NCBI GenBank assembly: GCA_023091735.1
Contig: JALKBU010000711.1
Coordinates: 1-27,073, forward strand
Direction: 5' to 3'
DNA: 27,073 bases
From: Trichomonas tenax
Lineage: Eukaryota > Parabasalia > Trichomonadida > Trichomonadidae
In this document: positions 1 to 7,861 of the stretch, in pieces
Layout: each line of letters opens with the position of its first letter
Position numbering within the stretch: the stretch's first letter is position 1
The notes under the pieces: model-generated
Seen by the model: the letters and a program-made list of their open reading frames with translations, nothing else
Told to the model about the DNA's origin: nothing
The model's database searches: none
Translations under genes and position numbers: made by a program

Positions 1-376
1 GTCAGTTGAAAACTGTTGAATAATGTATTACTTTTATATCACAACAATATTATTACATCAAAAATCAAATTGATTTTCTATGACTATTCAAAATATTTGT
101 TTAGTACTCAAATATTGACTTTTGTTACGGCCTTTCAATTGTTTGAATATCCTTCAGAATCAATTGAAAGACCTTTCAATCAATTGAGAATATTGAGAGC
201 CGGGTGTGTTTGACACCTACCACAATCATCAAGAGTTGAAAATGAAAATAAAATCACCCCTGATAAATTGACATACATTAACCTTAATCTTATGTAAAGA
301 TTAAATAATTGCTCACAATAACATTTATAAATCAAATTTCGAAGAATTTTTGATAAAATCGCGAACAAAACTTATA
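1..376. other. AT-rich intergenic stretch with inverted repeats
   Basis: No convincing gene is visible. The stretch holds an inverted repeat CTTTCAATTG (132-141) / CAATTGAAAG (161-170), with a third related copy just downstream. A tight hairpin TTAATCTT (284-291) / AAGATTAA (297-304) lies about 75 nt before the first gene. No perfect trichomonad initiator precedes the first gene; the nearest candidate is TCAAATTT near 332. Confidence 0.5.
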
Positions 377-1840
377 ATGTCGAATAAAGAAGTTGATCCT
401 GCAGCAGCAGCGGAGCACATACAGGAATACATCGACAAAAAGGCTCTATTCAATGTTTTTAACAATTCTGAGGTCCTAATAGAAGTTTTGAAGAATGCAA
501 ATTTATCTATTGACCAAGGAATGTACGTTTTCAAGGAAGCAAAGAAATATATAAAGGATTCAGAGAGACTGGACTTCATTTGTGCTTGCAAAATTGATCT
601 CGGGAACAATAATCGCAAAATATGCGAGTTAATCAATGCAGTGTACAAAATAATGAAGTTCGATCTCTTCAAGAAGCTGTTTTATTTGATTTACAAACTA
701 GACAAACACCTTGCGGAAAACACAAACAAATTATTAAAAGCAACGTTTGAATTAGATAATGCAAAGACATTAATTGTACGACAGAACGAAAAAATAGAAC
801 TCATGGAACACAACCAAAAAGCTAAACAAGAAAAATCTCAAGAAATAGATAATAACACATCAAATAACAAGATCGAAGAACAAGGCATCATCGCGTTAAG
901 CAACAAAATCGTCGAATTACAGCAAACTATCGATCTTCTTCGAAAACAGGCGAGTCAACATAACAAAACGAATGAAGACTTAAAAACAGAAATTGCAGAG
1001 AAAGACAACAAAATAGCATATATGACAGAGCGATTGAAAGCATTTGAAAGCCAGATCCTCGAAGGAAATTCCGTTGTTTCGAAATTACGCGAAACTTTAA
1101 TGGCGAAAGATAATGAAATCTGCAATCTTAAGCAGAACGTTATTTCAAAGTTAAGGGAATCATTGATTGCAAAAGATTATGAAATTAATAATTTACGACA
1201 AAACTTAGCATCCAATCATGAAGACACGATGAAAATGCGCGGAGCGATAGAAGAACTCGAATATCAGTTACAGGTTGTTAAAGAAGCATCAAACAATCCA
1301 ATAAACACACAAATAGAAGAACTCCACAAATGCAGAAAAGATCGAAAAGATTTCACGAAGATATACAAGATTCTCGACAGCTGCGTGAAGGAGGACAACA
1401 AGAAAGCTGTGAAGCACTGTATACAGGGAAACTATCACGAAATACGTGATGAAAATGGAAATAATATGATATTATGGGCTGCGTATAACGCGAATTTGCC
1501 GCTTGTTAAATTATTGCATGAATGCGGCGCAGATATCAGATCTCGGTCCAGGGATGGATACACAGTGTTGCACAGCTTCTCTCATTCGAACTGCATCGAT
1601 GGTGTGAAATATTCGATGCAATATATCGATGTTAATGATTGCGATAACATCTACAAATGGACGCCACTTTTCGACGCAGCGATTGTTGGAAGTATAGACG
1701 TGTGCGAGTTTTTGTGCCAATTAAGCGCTGTAAGGAAGAATCAGAAGAACTCAGAAGGAATAACTCCACTTAAGATGGCAATGATTTGTAGAAGAAATAA
1801 AACTGCGGAACTCCTCAAGAAGTACGGTTGTACAGAGTGA
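377..1840 (+). CDS. Coiled-coil protein with C-terminal ankyrin repeats
   Basis: I chose the ATG at 377 (487 aa); an in-frame ATG at 350 would add nine residues. The N-terminal ~100 residues are helical and rich in Lys, Asn and Leu, like the N-terminal region of many trichomonad ankyrin proteins. Residues about 108-318 form a long Lys/Glu/Gln/Asn-rich coiled coil. It contains a 22-residue tandem duplication (SKLRETLMAKDNEI followed by SKLRESLIAKDYEI). From about residue 335 to the end there are roughly four ankyrin repeats, with typical pieces such as NMILWAAYNANLPLVKLL, DGYTVLHSF, KWTPLFDAA and GITPLKMAM. No signal peptide or membrane segment is seen. The family is hugely expanded in trichomonads, usually as intracellular binding proteins. 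The partner is unknown. The gene ends in TGA, with TTTAATAAA about 11 nt downstream. Confidence 0.88.
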   Translation: MSNKEVDPAAAAEHIQEYIDKKALFNVFNNSEVLIEVLKNANLSIDQGMYVFKEAKKYIKDSERLDFICACKIDLGNNNRKICELINAVYKIMKFDLFKKLFYLIYKLDKHLAENTNKLLKATFELDNAKTLIVRQNEKIELMEHNQKAKQEKSQEIDNNTSNNKIEEQGIIALSNKIVELQQTIDLLRKQASQHNKTNEDLKTEIAEKDNKIAYMTERLKAFESQILEGNSVVSKLRETLMAKDNEICNLKQNVISKLRESLIAKDYEINNLRQNLASNHEDTMKMRGAIEELEYQLQVVKEASNNPINTQIEELHKCRKDRKDFTKIYKILDSCVKEDNKKAVKHCIQGNYHEIRDENGNNMILWAAYNANLPLVKLLHECGADIRSRSRDGYTVLHSFSHSNCIDGVKYSMQYIDVNDCDNIYKWTPLFDAAIVGSIDVCEFLCQLSAVRKNQKNSEGITPLKMAMICRRNKTAELLKKYGCTE

Positions 1841-2621
1841 TTTTGTTTTAATAAATTTGTTTTTAATTCATATTTCAAAAAATCGTATGTTTTTATAATG
1901 AAAATCGAATCTACAGTATCATGTTCTTAATGGCTTTTAATTTTCGTGAGATATTTTAGAATATTTTATAAAGTCAATAAATTTTTCTTTCGAAATATAA
2001 ATTGTTGTCTGTAAATATTCGTAATGTTAAGGTAAAGCTGTTGAATAACGAGTCAATTGATCGCTTGTAAGTAAATATCAATTTGCGGATGGAATATGTT
2101 TTGCATTTAAATGCTATATCTACTGTAAATTTATTTCATAAGGTTACTAAAATATTCTAAGCGCGATGATATTTTTGCAAGATTTCGTATCTTATAAATT
2201 ATAAAAGGAAAATCAAGCGGAAAACATTTAGGTTCAGCAATACTATTAAAGGAATCTATCTTTGGCAATCTTTTCTTTTTTAATAATTCGAAATAGCGAA
2301 AGCGAAATGGAAACAAAGCGAAAGGTGATCATTAAAAGCATATTACAGCGTTTCTAGATATCAATCGACCGAACGAGGTAAGATTCGAAATCAAAATTAG
2401 AGTCAAGCCAGCCTTCGATAATATCGTCGAGCATGGAGAAATAGCAGATAAAAATTGCAAACGTGAGTTCATTTCAGCCAAACTTAGGAAATCGATTATG
2501 ATTAATCCTGCATTACCGATCTGAAAAACCAGCGTTCACTGTTAGTTATGAAACATTCTATTGAGTCATTTTATAGAAGTGAAACACCACTTTGAATGGG
2601 AAAGAAGGTGTAAGAATCTTT
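1841..2621. other. Intergenic AT-rich stretch, no gene seen
   Basis: This lies between the 3' ends of the convergent ankyrin and RNA-binding genes. Open frames here are short, lack sensible composition and resemble no family I know. No strong repeat or RNA gene was seen. Confidence 0.45.
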
Positions 2622-3083
2622 TTAATAGCCACCACGGCGGTCATTGTTGCGTCCACCACGGCGATCGCCACCATAGCGGTCACCACCACGGCGGTCACCA
2701 TAGCGGTCGCCACCACGACGATCACCATAACGGTCACCTCCACGGCGGTCGCCACCGCGGCGATCTCCACCATGGCGCTCGCCCTGTCCCTTTGGCTGGG
2801 AGATATTGACCTTGATCTGGCGTCCATCAAGCTCTTGTCCATCCTTCTCGCAAGCCTTGTTAGCATCCTCAGCATTCTCGAACTGGACGAAACCGAAACC
2901 CTTAGAGCGATTGTTATGGCTGTCGCGTGGGATACGAACCTCTGTGATGGCACCGTATTCAGCGAAAAAGTTTCTTAAACCTTCCTCTGTGGTGTCGTAG
3001 GAAATGGAACCGACATAGATTGTGTTCTTCGTCTTGTCCTCTTGTGGAACGTTCTCAGCGGGAGCAGAGTTATCATCAGACAT
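2622..3083 (-). CDS. RRM-RGG RNA-binding protein
   Basis: This is a 153-aa protein with one RNA recognition motif and a low-complexity tail. RNP2 is IYVGSI (residues 22-27) and RNP1 is KGFGFVQF (61-68), so both aromatic RNA-contact positions are present. The acidic N-terminus (1-20) is short. From about residue 105 the tail is built from GDRRGGDRYG-type units, an RGG/RG box typical of glycine-rich RNA-binding proteins that bind mRNA and often form condensates. The start is well supported, because a perfect initiator gives an 11-nt 5' UTR. The TAA stop reads into TAAAAA, containing the UAAA polyadenylation tetranucleotide. The gene is clearly GC-richer than its surroundings, especially in the tail, which suggests high expression. 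Its repetitive tail creates long spurious frames on the opposite strand, which I do not count as genes. Confidence 0.93.
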   Translation of the reverse strand: MSDDNSAPAENVPQEDKTKNTIYVGSISYDTTEEGLRNFFAEYGAITEVRIPRDSHNNRSKGFGFVQFENAEDANKACEKDGQELDGRQIKVNISQPKGQGERHGGDRRGGDRRGGDRYGDRRGGDRYGDRRGGDRYGGDRRGGRNNDRRGGY

Positions 3084-3088
3084 TTTGG

Positions 3089-3096
3089 TAAAGTGA
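3089..3096 (-). promoter_or_regulatory. Trichomonad initiator (Inr) of RRM-RGG gene
   Basis: The minus strand reads TCACTTTA, a perfect match to TCA+1YWYTN. The predicted transcription start (A at 3094) is 11 nt before the ATG, the usual trichomonad distance. Confidence 0.75.
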
Positions 3097-3540
3097 AGAC
3101 ACTTGGCACTTTTTTCAAATTTTCTTTTCTTTTTGTGTCTTCGATAATTTGCTTTGGATGTAGTACCCGGGAAAACAACTAAAAAGTCATTGAAAAGTTT
3201 GATAACGGCTATCGGCAGTTTTTAGTTTACAGTTTCTCAAATATTTCACTCCCTCTCAATAATTTCTTAGAGTTGTTGTGAAATTGGACATTTGACACTT
3301 TACATGTAATATTGTTCTCTGTTTTTTCCTCAATCGAATCATCAAATCTCTATTCTAATCCAGTATTTATTTTTACCATCAATAGTATATTATAATAATA
3401 CATTTGGATATTCATAAAACTCAAAGGATGAAGAGTTTTAGGATTTTTTTCTGACATGTAAACTCGATTATATAAAATTTGTAAAATTACAAATTTTCAC
3501 ATTATTCGTATTCTATGCATGATGGTAATCATGAATTTCA
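3097..3540. other. AT-rich intergenic stretch upstream of the RRM gene
   Basis: No gene is seen. The stretch contains TTTACATGTAA near 3300 and a minus-strand TTTACATGTC near 3453, both related to the TTTACATGACA motif found upstream of other genes in this window. Confidence 0.4.
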
Positions 3541-3565
3541 TATAGTGGTCTCAAAAACAGGATTG
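3541..3565 (+). repeat. Left terminal inverted repeat
   Basis: Starts TATAGTGGTC and pairs with 5737-5760. A small hairpin, GTTTTGA (3581-3587) / TCAAAAC (3594-3600), lies just inside it. Confidence 0.55.
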
Positions 3566-3599
3566 TGAGCTTTACAAATAGTTTTGAGAAAGTTCAAAA

Positions 3600-4702
3600 C
3601 GTATTTTCTGAAATAATGCATGAAATATATTACAGAGTATCACACATTAATTTTTTTCGAAGATTTTATTTTTTGAATAGGCGATGAAAAATATTATAGG
3701 CTAATTATATTCTATATATTAGTTCCAGCTATTTTCGAAAATTTTTAACAAAAATTATCGCTTTGGAGCTTTTTATCATCATAAATCAGCCATGCATATG
3801 TAATCATATCGAGGCTTTCGATTAAAAATGATTTTTTCGAAACAAAAAGGTTATCAAAAAAATATATAGTCTTATTTTTGTCTTTAATTGTTGCCAATCT
3901 ACATCATGGCAGATAACTTATATGATAAATCCTATGATTTTCATTTTTACTATCAATTCATTATTTTTTTATAAAATATCGATATATCTCTTTGATTCTT
4001 TTTTATATAATTCTATATTCATATTGAAACATATGGGCAATATTTTTAATGTTGCAGAATGTTTATAGAATAACTTTTATTCCCCACAACTTGATATAAA
4101 AACTCTCAATTTGTCTTAAAATTTCTCTCAGGACTATTTTTCAATGAAATTTAGCATTATTTCATGAAAATAAATAATGGACTTCAATTTATTTTAAGCA
4201 ATATACATTGCTACATCATTAATTCGATTTGTACGATTCTTTTCATGCCTTCTCTGACAAATAAAATATTTTACAAAATTTACTTGCTAAATGTTCATTT
4301 TACATGACAAACGAGACCGTTTACTCATTCATCTGCTAATTTGAGGCCAATATCATGATGTAAAAGCTGCTTTTACCAGTTCAAATATAACTAAGAACTC
4401 AACAGCGGCGATTTTGCTTATTTTTTCTCGACAAAGCACCCAATTAATTGGTGTTTATTATCCAAATCAATACTTGTTATACCCAACTAGCTTGATATAT
4501 CATAAATTTAGTTGTGCCTCCTCAAGCTCCATCTTCTCCTACTTAAAACCATATATTCGAAGTTTCAATATTTATTTTTTATCATTCGGGCTTAGATTAT
4601 TTCCTATTTTGCCAGGGCACACCATCAAAGCCGGAATACTCAAGAATTTTCCTATATTACAATGAATAATTTAATATTATTCTTCGAGTCTTTTAATTTT
4701 TT
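3600..4702. other. Interior of the transposon remnant, no gene seen
   Basis: Very AT-rich, with no credible coding frame. The longest open stretches do not start with ATG and have unlikely composition. A TTTTACATGACAAA motif copy lies at about 4298-4311 (+). Confidence 0.4.
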
Positions 4703-5113
4703 ATGTTAGTTAGTAAATATATGCTTATTGTAATGTTTTTAAAATCATTTTACTTTACACGAAAAAAGTACGGGAAAAATTGCATAGTGGATGTAAACCT
4801 AAGAAATATTTCAATGAGTTCTATATGCTATGAGGATGCATATTTTTCGAAAAGCAGTTTACTAAAAAATTATAGAGCGCACGTTTACTATTTTCAAGGC
4901 TGGAAGCACCAGGTTACGAGGATTTAGCCCATCAATTGAAGATGTTCTTCGTCGTGGCTTGTTAGAGGTGTGCTCTAAGGATCAGATGTAGGCATTCCAA
5001 GCCATCAACGAACCAACAAACTGGAATGCAATCTGATTTCAGGCATTATGGATAGAAAATGCACTCGCCGTCTAATATGCGTGCTAGACAGAAGAATTTA
5101 TGGTCCTTATTGA
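4703..5113 (+). pseudogene. Stop- and frameshift-broken coding relic, possible transposase
   Basis: Three open stretches follow one another in different frames. A 74-codon ATG frame (4703-4927) is followed by one ending at 4991 (containing GFSPSIEDVLRRGLLEV) and another at 4979-5113 (containing GIPSHQRTNKLECNLISGIM). From about 4890 the base composition is clearly less AT-rich than the surroundings, as expected for a former coding region. The GxPS...LI..I pattern is loosely like the GRPR linker and second helix-turn-helix of Tc1-type transposases, but this is weak. No DDE catalytic motifs could be found. Further short open pieces continue to about 5500. Confidence 0.3.
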
Positions 5114-5599
5114 GGAAGGTCAGGCAGAAATTCAATGACGTATACGGAATTTCGGCTTGGAATCCTATACGATCTGCCCAAAGCACGCATAGCAATAGAT
5201 GAAGACTAACATATGCAGGCTGAGTAAAGTTGGATGATCATCATTTTAATTGCACCAACTGATCATCAAAACGACTTGAAAGTACTTAGGAATGATCGAG
5301 GATTGGACTGTAATGAGTTAGGGGTCAGCAAAATGTTAAATTTCAGAGCATCTCGTAAAAAAATACTAAGGCCTTAGAAAATGCCATGGCGAAGCTTAGT
5401 TCGGCTTGCATTGAATGAAAAGATTGATTCTACTGAGCAGAATGCTAAATTTCAAAAAGAAAATGTATATTTTTGTAAATTTGAACAGTTTTTGCAATAA
5501 AGGCCTGAGCATTCTTCTATATAGTTTTTTTATCTATTCCCGTAGCTCTGTGTTGATTTCTAAACAGAAAACACTTAAAAATGCTTTCATCAAAACTCA

Positions 5600-5645
5600 T
5601 GAATATTGGCCACTTTTCGACTATTCGAAAAGTGGCCAATATTCA
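5600..5645. repeat. Perfect 21-bp inverted repeat with 4-nt loop
   Basis: The left arm 5600-5620 (TGAATATTGGCCACTTTTCGA, one base over its 20-nt core) pairs without mismatch with 5625-5645; the loop is CTAT. It lies about 115 nt inside the right end of the transposon remnant. It could be a fold-back insertion or a subterminal element part. Confidence 0.9.
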
Positions 5646-5736
5646 ATTTTCCGGGTACCTATACAAGGAAAATTGAGAGTCACAATCATAGGATCACGAT
5701 TTGAGGGGGAGCCTTTTCAATTCCTCATACAAAGTG

Positions 5737-5760
5737 CGATCCTATTTTTTGACCACTATA
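5737..5760 (-). repeat. Right terminal inverted repeat
   Basis: Ends GACCACTATA, the exact reverse complement of 3541-3550, with an extended imperfect match inward. Confidence 0.55.
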
Positions 5761-6012
5761 TTTTTCGTTTTATTTTTCCAAGGACCACCTATTGTTCGAT
5801 TCAGCGATCAATTACCGGATGAACACATTAAACATGTGAATGGAAACACGATCGCATAGGTAAAGCGTTCTCATATTGTTTTTTTTTCCAATGCAAAAGA
5901 TTAAATAATCAAAATTTCTAGATTTGATTTTGCAAACAGATTCAAGAGTAAATTTCCTGATTGGACATGTTGTTGTTTTTGAATAAAAAATTATGCCAAG
6001 TAAAACATAGAA

Positions 6013-6028
6013 TTTGACAATTGTCAAA
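6013..6028. promoter_or_regulatory. 16-bp perfect palindrome upstream of the PAC-like gene
   Basis: TTTGACAATTGTCAAA is fully self-complementary. It sits 14-29 nt upstream of the predicted transcription start and 26-41 nt before the ATG at 6054. It is a plausible site for a dimeric DNA-binding protein. The regulatory role is inferred from position and symmetry only. Confidence 0.4.
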
Positions 6029-6039
6029 ACATGTCAAAT

Positions 6040-6047
6040 TCATTCGA
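6040..6047 (+). promoter_or_regulatory. Initiator-like element of the PAC-like gene
   Basis: TCATTCGA matches TCA+1YWYTN except for one base (G instead of T). The A at 6042 lies 12 nt before the ATG, and this supports starting the gene at 6054. Confidence 0.5.
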
Positions 6048-6053
6048 TCAATT

Positions 6054-6746
6054 ATGTGGATATCTGGAGATCTCAACGAGAATGATAGAAGTATTCTCAA
6101 AGTAGAATACAAGGGAGAGTCCGCTGAGTGCGAAAAGTGCTACATTGGGACATCAATCACAGCAGCGACTTATATTCAAGCAATAATGAAAACACAGAAG
6201 CCGATTGGACAGATAATAGTGAATGAATATATTCTCAACAATATCGTTGACTACGCAAATGGTGCTAACGCTGACGCGACTTTCTTCAAAAACACAAAAT
6301 ATAATGTTTATAAAATTAAGAATGATACAATCATTAATTTCGAGTCAACGCCTTTATCACAGGCCGCTGTTGCAGAATTAGTGTGCAATATTACAAAAGC
6401 TCATGAAATTATCATTCTTTCTTCAATTCATCTTTCAATGTTCGCCAAAGAAGATGCAGAGGCAAACCAGGTCTATACACTCACTAATGACACCGCAAAA
6501 TCGACTTTCCCACCACCAAATACAATTGGGGGAATCAATGCATCAATTTTAACTTATGCGATAATGAACAATATTCCATTCAAATATCACACGATTTTAG
6601 AAGAGGACTCCGGACCATTGCCCAAGACATTCGAAACTCTCGGAAATTTATATCCAGAATTAAATATCGAGAAAATTGATATTCCACAGAGATCATTCGA
6701 TATCTATGAGTTTAAGATCAATGATCTTGGATTAATATATTCTTAA
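6054..6746 (+). CDS. Possible proteasome assembly chaperone (PAC1-like) protein
   Basis: This 230-aa protein starts at the ATG at 6054; the longer open frame begins with TTG, which is not credible in a eukaryote, and the initiator supports the ATG. It has no signal peptide or membrane segment. Residues about 115-180 pair a hydrophobic strand ending in SS/H (HEIIILSSIHLSMF) with a PPPNTIGGINASILTYAI loop-helix and NNIPFKYHTILEED. That order resembles the fold of PSMG1/PAC1, in which a proline-rich loop precedes a helix and a strand. PAC1 with PAC2 helps build the 20S proteasome alpha ring in the cytosol. The resemblance is weak and was made by eye; a lineage-specific protein is a real alternative. 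The TAA stop forms TAAAG with the next bases. The neighbour on the other strand ends 48 bp downstream. Confidence 0.4.
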   Translation: MWISGDLNENDRSILKVEYKGESAECEKCYIGTSITAATYIQAIMKTQKPIGQIIVNEYILNNIVDYANGANADATFFKNTKYNVYKIKNDTIINFESTPLSQAAVAELVCNITKAHEIIILSSIHLSMFAKEDAEANQVYTLTNDTAKSTFPPPNTIGGINASILTYAIMNNIPFKYHTILEEDSGPLPKTFETLGNLYPELNIEKIDIPQRSFDIYEFKINDLGLIYS

Positions 6747-6794
6747 AGGCAAAAAATTTATTCAAACAAAAAAAAATAATAAACATGAATTAGG

Positions 6795-7811
6795 CTATCT
6801 ATACTTATACCTTGAATTAGTTCTTCTTGAATTAAATATTGTTGGTTGTGGATTTGGCTTTGGAATTAATTTTTCGAAAATTAAAGTGATTAATTGTAAA
6901 ATCAACTTATTTTTGTCAGTATCTACAGGTTTTGAGCCAAGATTTACGATTCCATTCACCAGAGCCTGCGTTTCTTGATGAAACACTTGGAAAATTGTCG
7001 CTTTCGTTAAATGCAAGAAAATCGGAAGTCTCGTTTCGCTATCTTTGCAGCAGATGTATAATCTGTTGAAGGCAAACCTATGCTCAGCATTCCAGTGCTT
7101 AAATATGTTGACTTTCTTCACTTCTTTGCAACTTTTAACGCCGAGATCTCTCAACATCGGTTCCATGCTGTAGACTTTGACTTCAGTGTTCGTTTTCTGC
7201 GCTTCCTCAGGAGTGAGCTCCGAGGATGAGTACAGCGCCCTGCACATCGGACAAACGCACGGCCTCATTCCTTTATAACACGCGCGAGACCACTCGTGGA
7301 TGCACGAAAGACAGAATTTGTGGCCGCATGGAAGTGTTTCGGCTCCGATGCATGGGCAGTAGCATATAGCGCAGGTCTCGAGTAGATCTGATGTGAGAAG
7401 TGACGCATTTAAGTCGATATTCTGGCAAAATCTAACAGGAACTGGTGCAAGGTAAAAAACATATCGGCATTCAGCGAGCTTTGTGGATTCGATGATGTCA
7501 CCGAGAATGAAGGCGGATCCACCTCCAAAAACGATTTCATCTCCGAAATTTAGAATAATTCTATGAATTTTCTTGCCGTTGACGAATGTTCCATTGAGAG
7601 AGTTGTTATCTTCGATTAACCATATCTCAGAGTTCTGATGAACACGTCTGTAAATCGTTGTGTGATGTTTTGATACTTCTTTTCCGCGTGATGTGTCCAT
7701 TTTAACATTCGCTTTTCGCCCGATTGTAATCTTCTCCTGGTCCAGGACAACGATCGTTGGGGCATTAGGATTTTCCATTGGCGAAAGCCGTAAAAGAAGC
7801 CCAATTCCCAT
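6795..7811 (-). CDS. FHA-RING protein, probable E3 ubiquitin ligase
   Basis: This is a 338-aa protein. Residues about 18-108 form a forkhead-associated domain, with GR at 31-32, SKHH at 47-50 and NSLNGTFVNG at 70-79; these are the phosphothreonine-binding residues of the family. Residues 147-190 form a C3HC4 RING: C147-x2-C150, C162-x-H164, C167-x2-C170 and C187-x2-C190. The same order occurs in CHFR and RNF8, which ubiquitylate partners at mitotic checkpoints or DNA breaks. The ~150-residue C-terminus is not recognised, and the Cys-rich C-terminal region of CHFR is not evident. The ATG at 7811 is the outermost possible start, since an in-frame TAA lies at 7815-7817; M12 is an alternative. 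No initiator is seen. The gene converges with the PAC-like gene and lies 50 bp from the next minus-strand gene. Confidence 0.9.
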   Translation of the reverse strand: MGIGLLLRLSPMENPNAPTIVVLDQEKITIGRKANVKMDTSRGKEVSKHHTTIYRRVHQNSEIWLIEDNNSLNGTFVNGKKIHRIILNFGDEIVFGGGSAFILGDIIESTKLAECRYVFYLAPVPVRFCQNIDLNASLLTSDLLETCAICYCPCIGAETLPCGHKFCLSCIHEWSRACYKGMRPCVCPMCRALYSSSELTPEEAQKTNTEVKVYSMEPMLRDLGVKSCKEVKKVNIFKHWNAEHRFAFNRLYICCKDSETRLPIFLHLTKATIFQVFHQETQALVNGIVNLGSKPVDTDKNKLILQLITLIFEKLIPKPNPQPTIFNSRRTNSRYKYR

Positions 7812-7861
7812 TTTTTAACGTACGTTTAAAAATTCGAAAATCTTAAAAAAAAAATCACATT

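Larger units (their letters stand above)
3541..5760. mobile_element. Decayed Tc1/mariner-like DNA transposon
   Basis: The two ends form imperfect terminal inverted repeats. The left end reads TATAGTGGTCTC followed by AAAAACAGGATTG; the reverse complement of the right end reads TATAGTGGTCAA followed by AAAATAGGATCG. The outer 10 bases are identical, and the next stretch matches at about 12 of 14 positions with one gap. Both ends carry TATA, compatible with a TA target duplication as in Tc1/mariner/IS630 elements. The 2.2-kb length is larger than a minimal mariner, so there may be internal insertions. Inside are only short, stop-interrupted coding-like stretches. The family call rests on the ends and the TA flank, not on a recognised catalytic domain. 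Confidence 0.5.

Noticed and set aside
2622..2760. The repetitive RGG-tail DNA as a CRISPR-like or satellite array
   Set aside because: The periodicity follows the GDRRGGDRYG codon repeats in frame and ends with the gene.
2558..2978. Long open frames opposite the RRM-RGG gene encoding His-rich or Thr/Ala/Val-rich proteins
   Set aside because: They are produced by the GC-rich repetitive RGG codons of the minus-strand gene; the RRM protein has clear motifs and a promoter, and these do not.
4414..4665. 83-codon open frame inside the transposon remnant
   Set aside because: It begins with TTG, has unlikely composition and resembles no family.
6021..6053. Longer N-terminus for the PAC-like protein
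   Set aside because: It would need a TTG start, and the added codons overlap the palindrome and the initiator.
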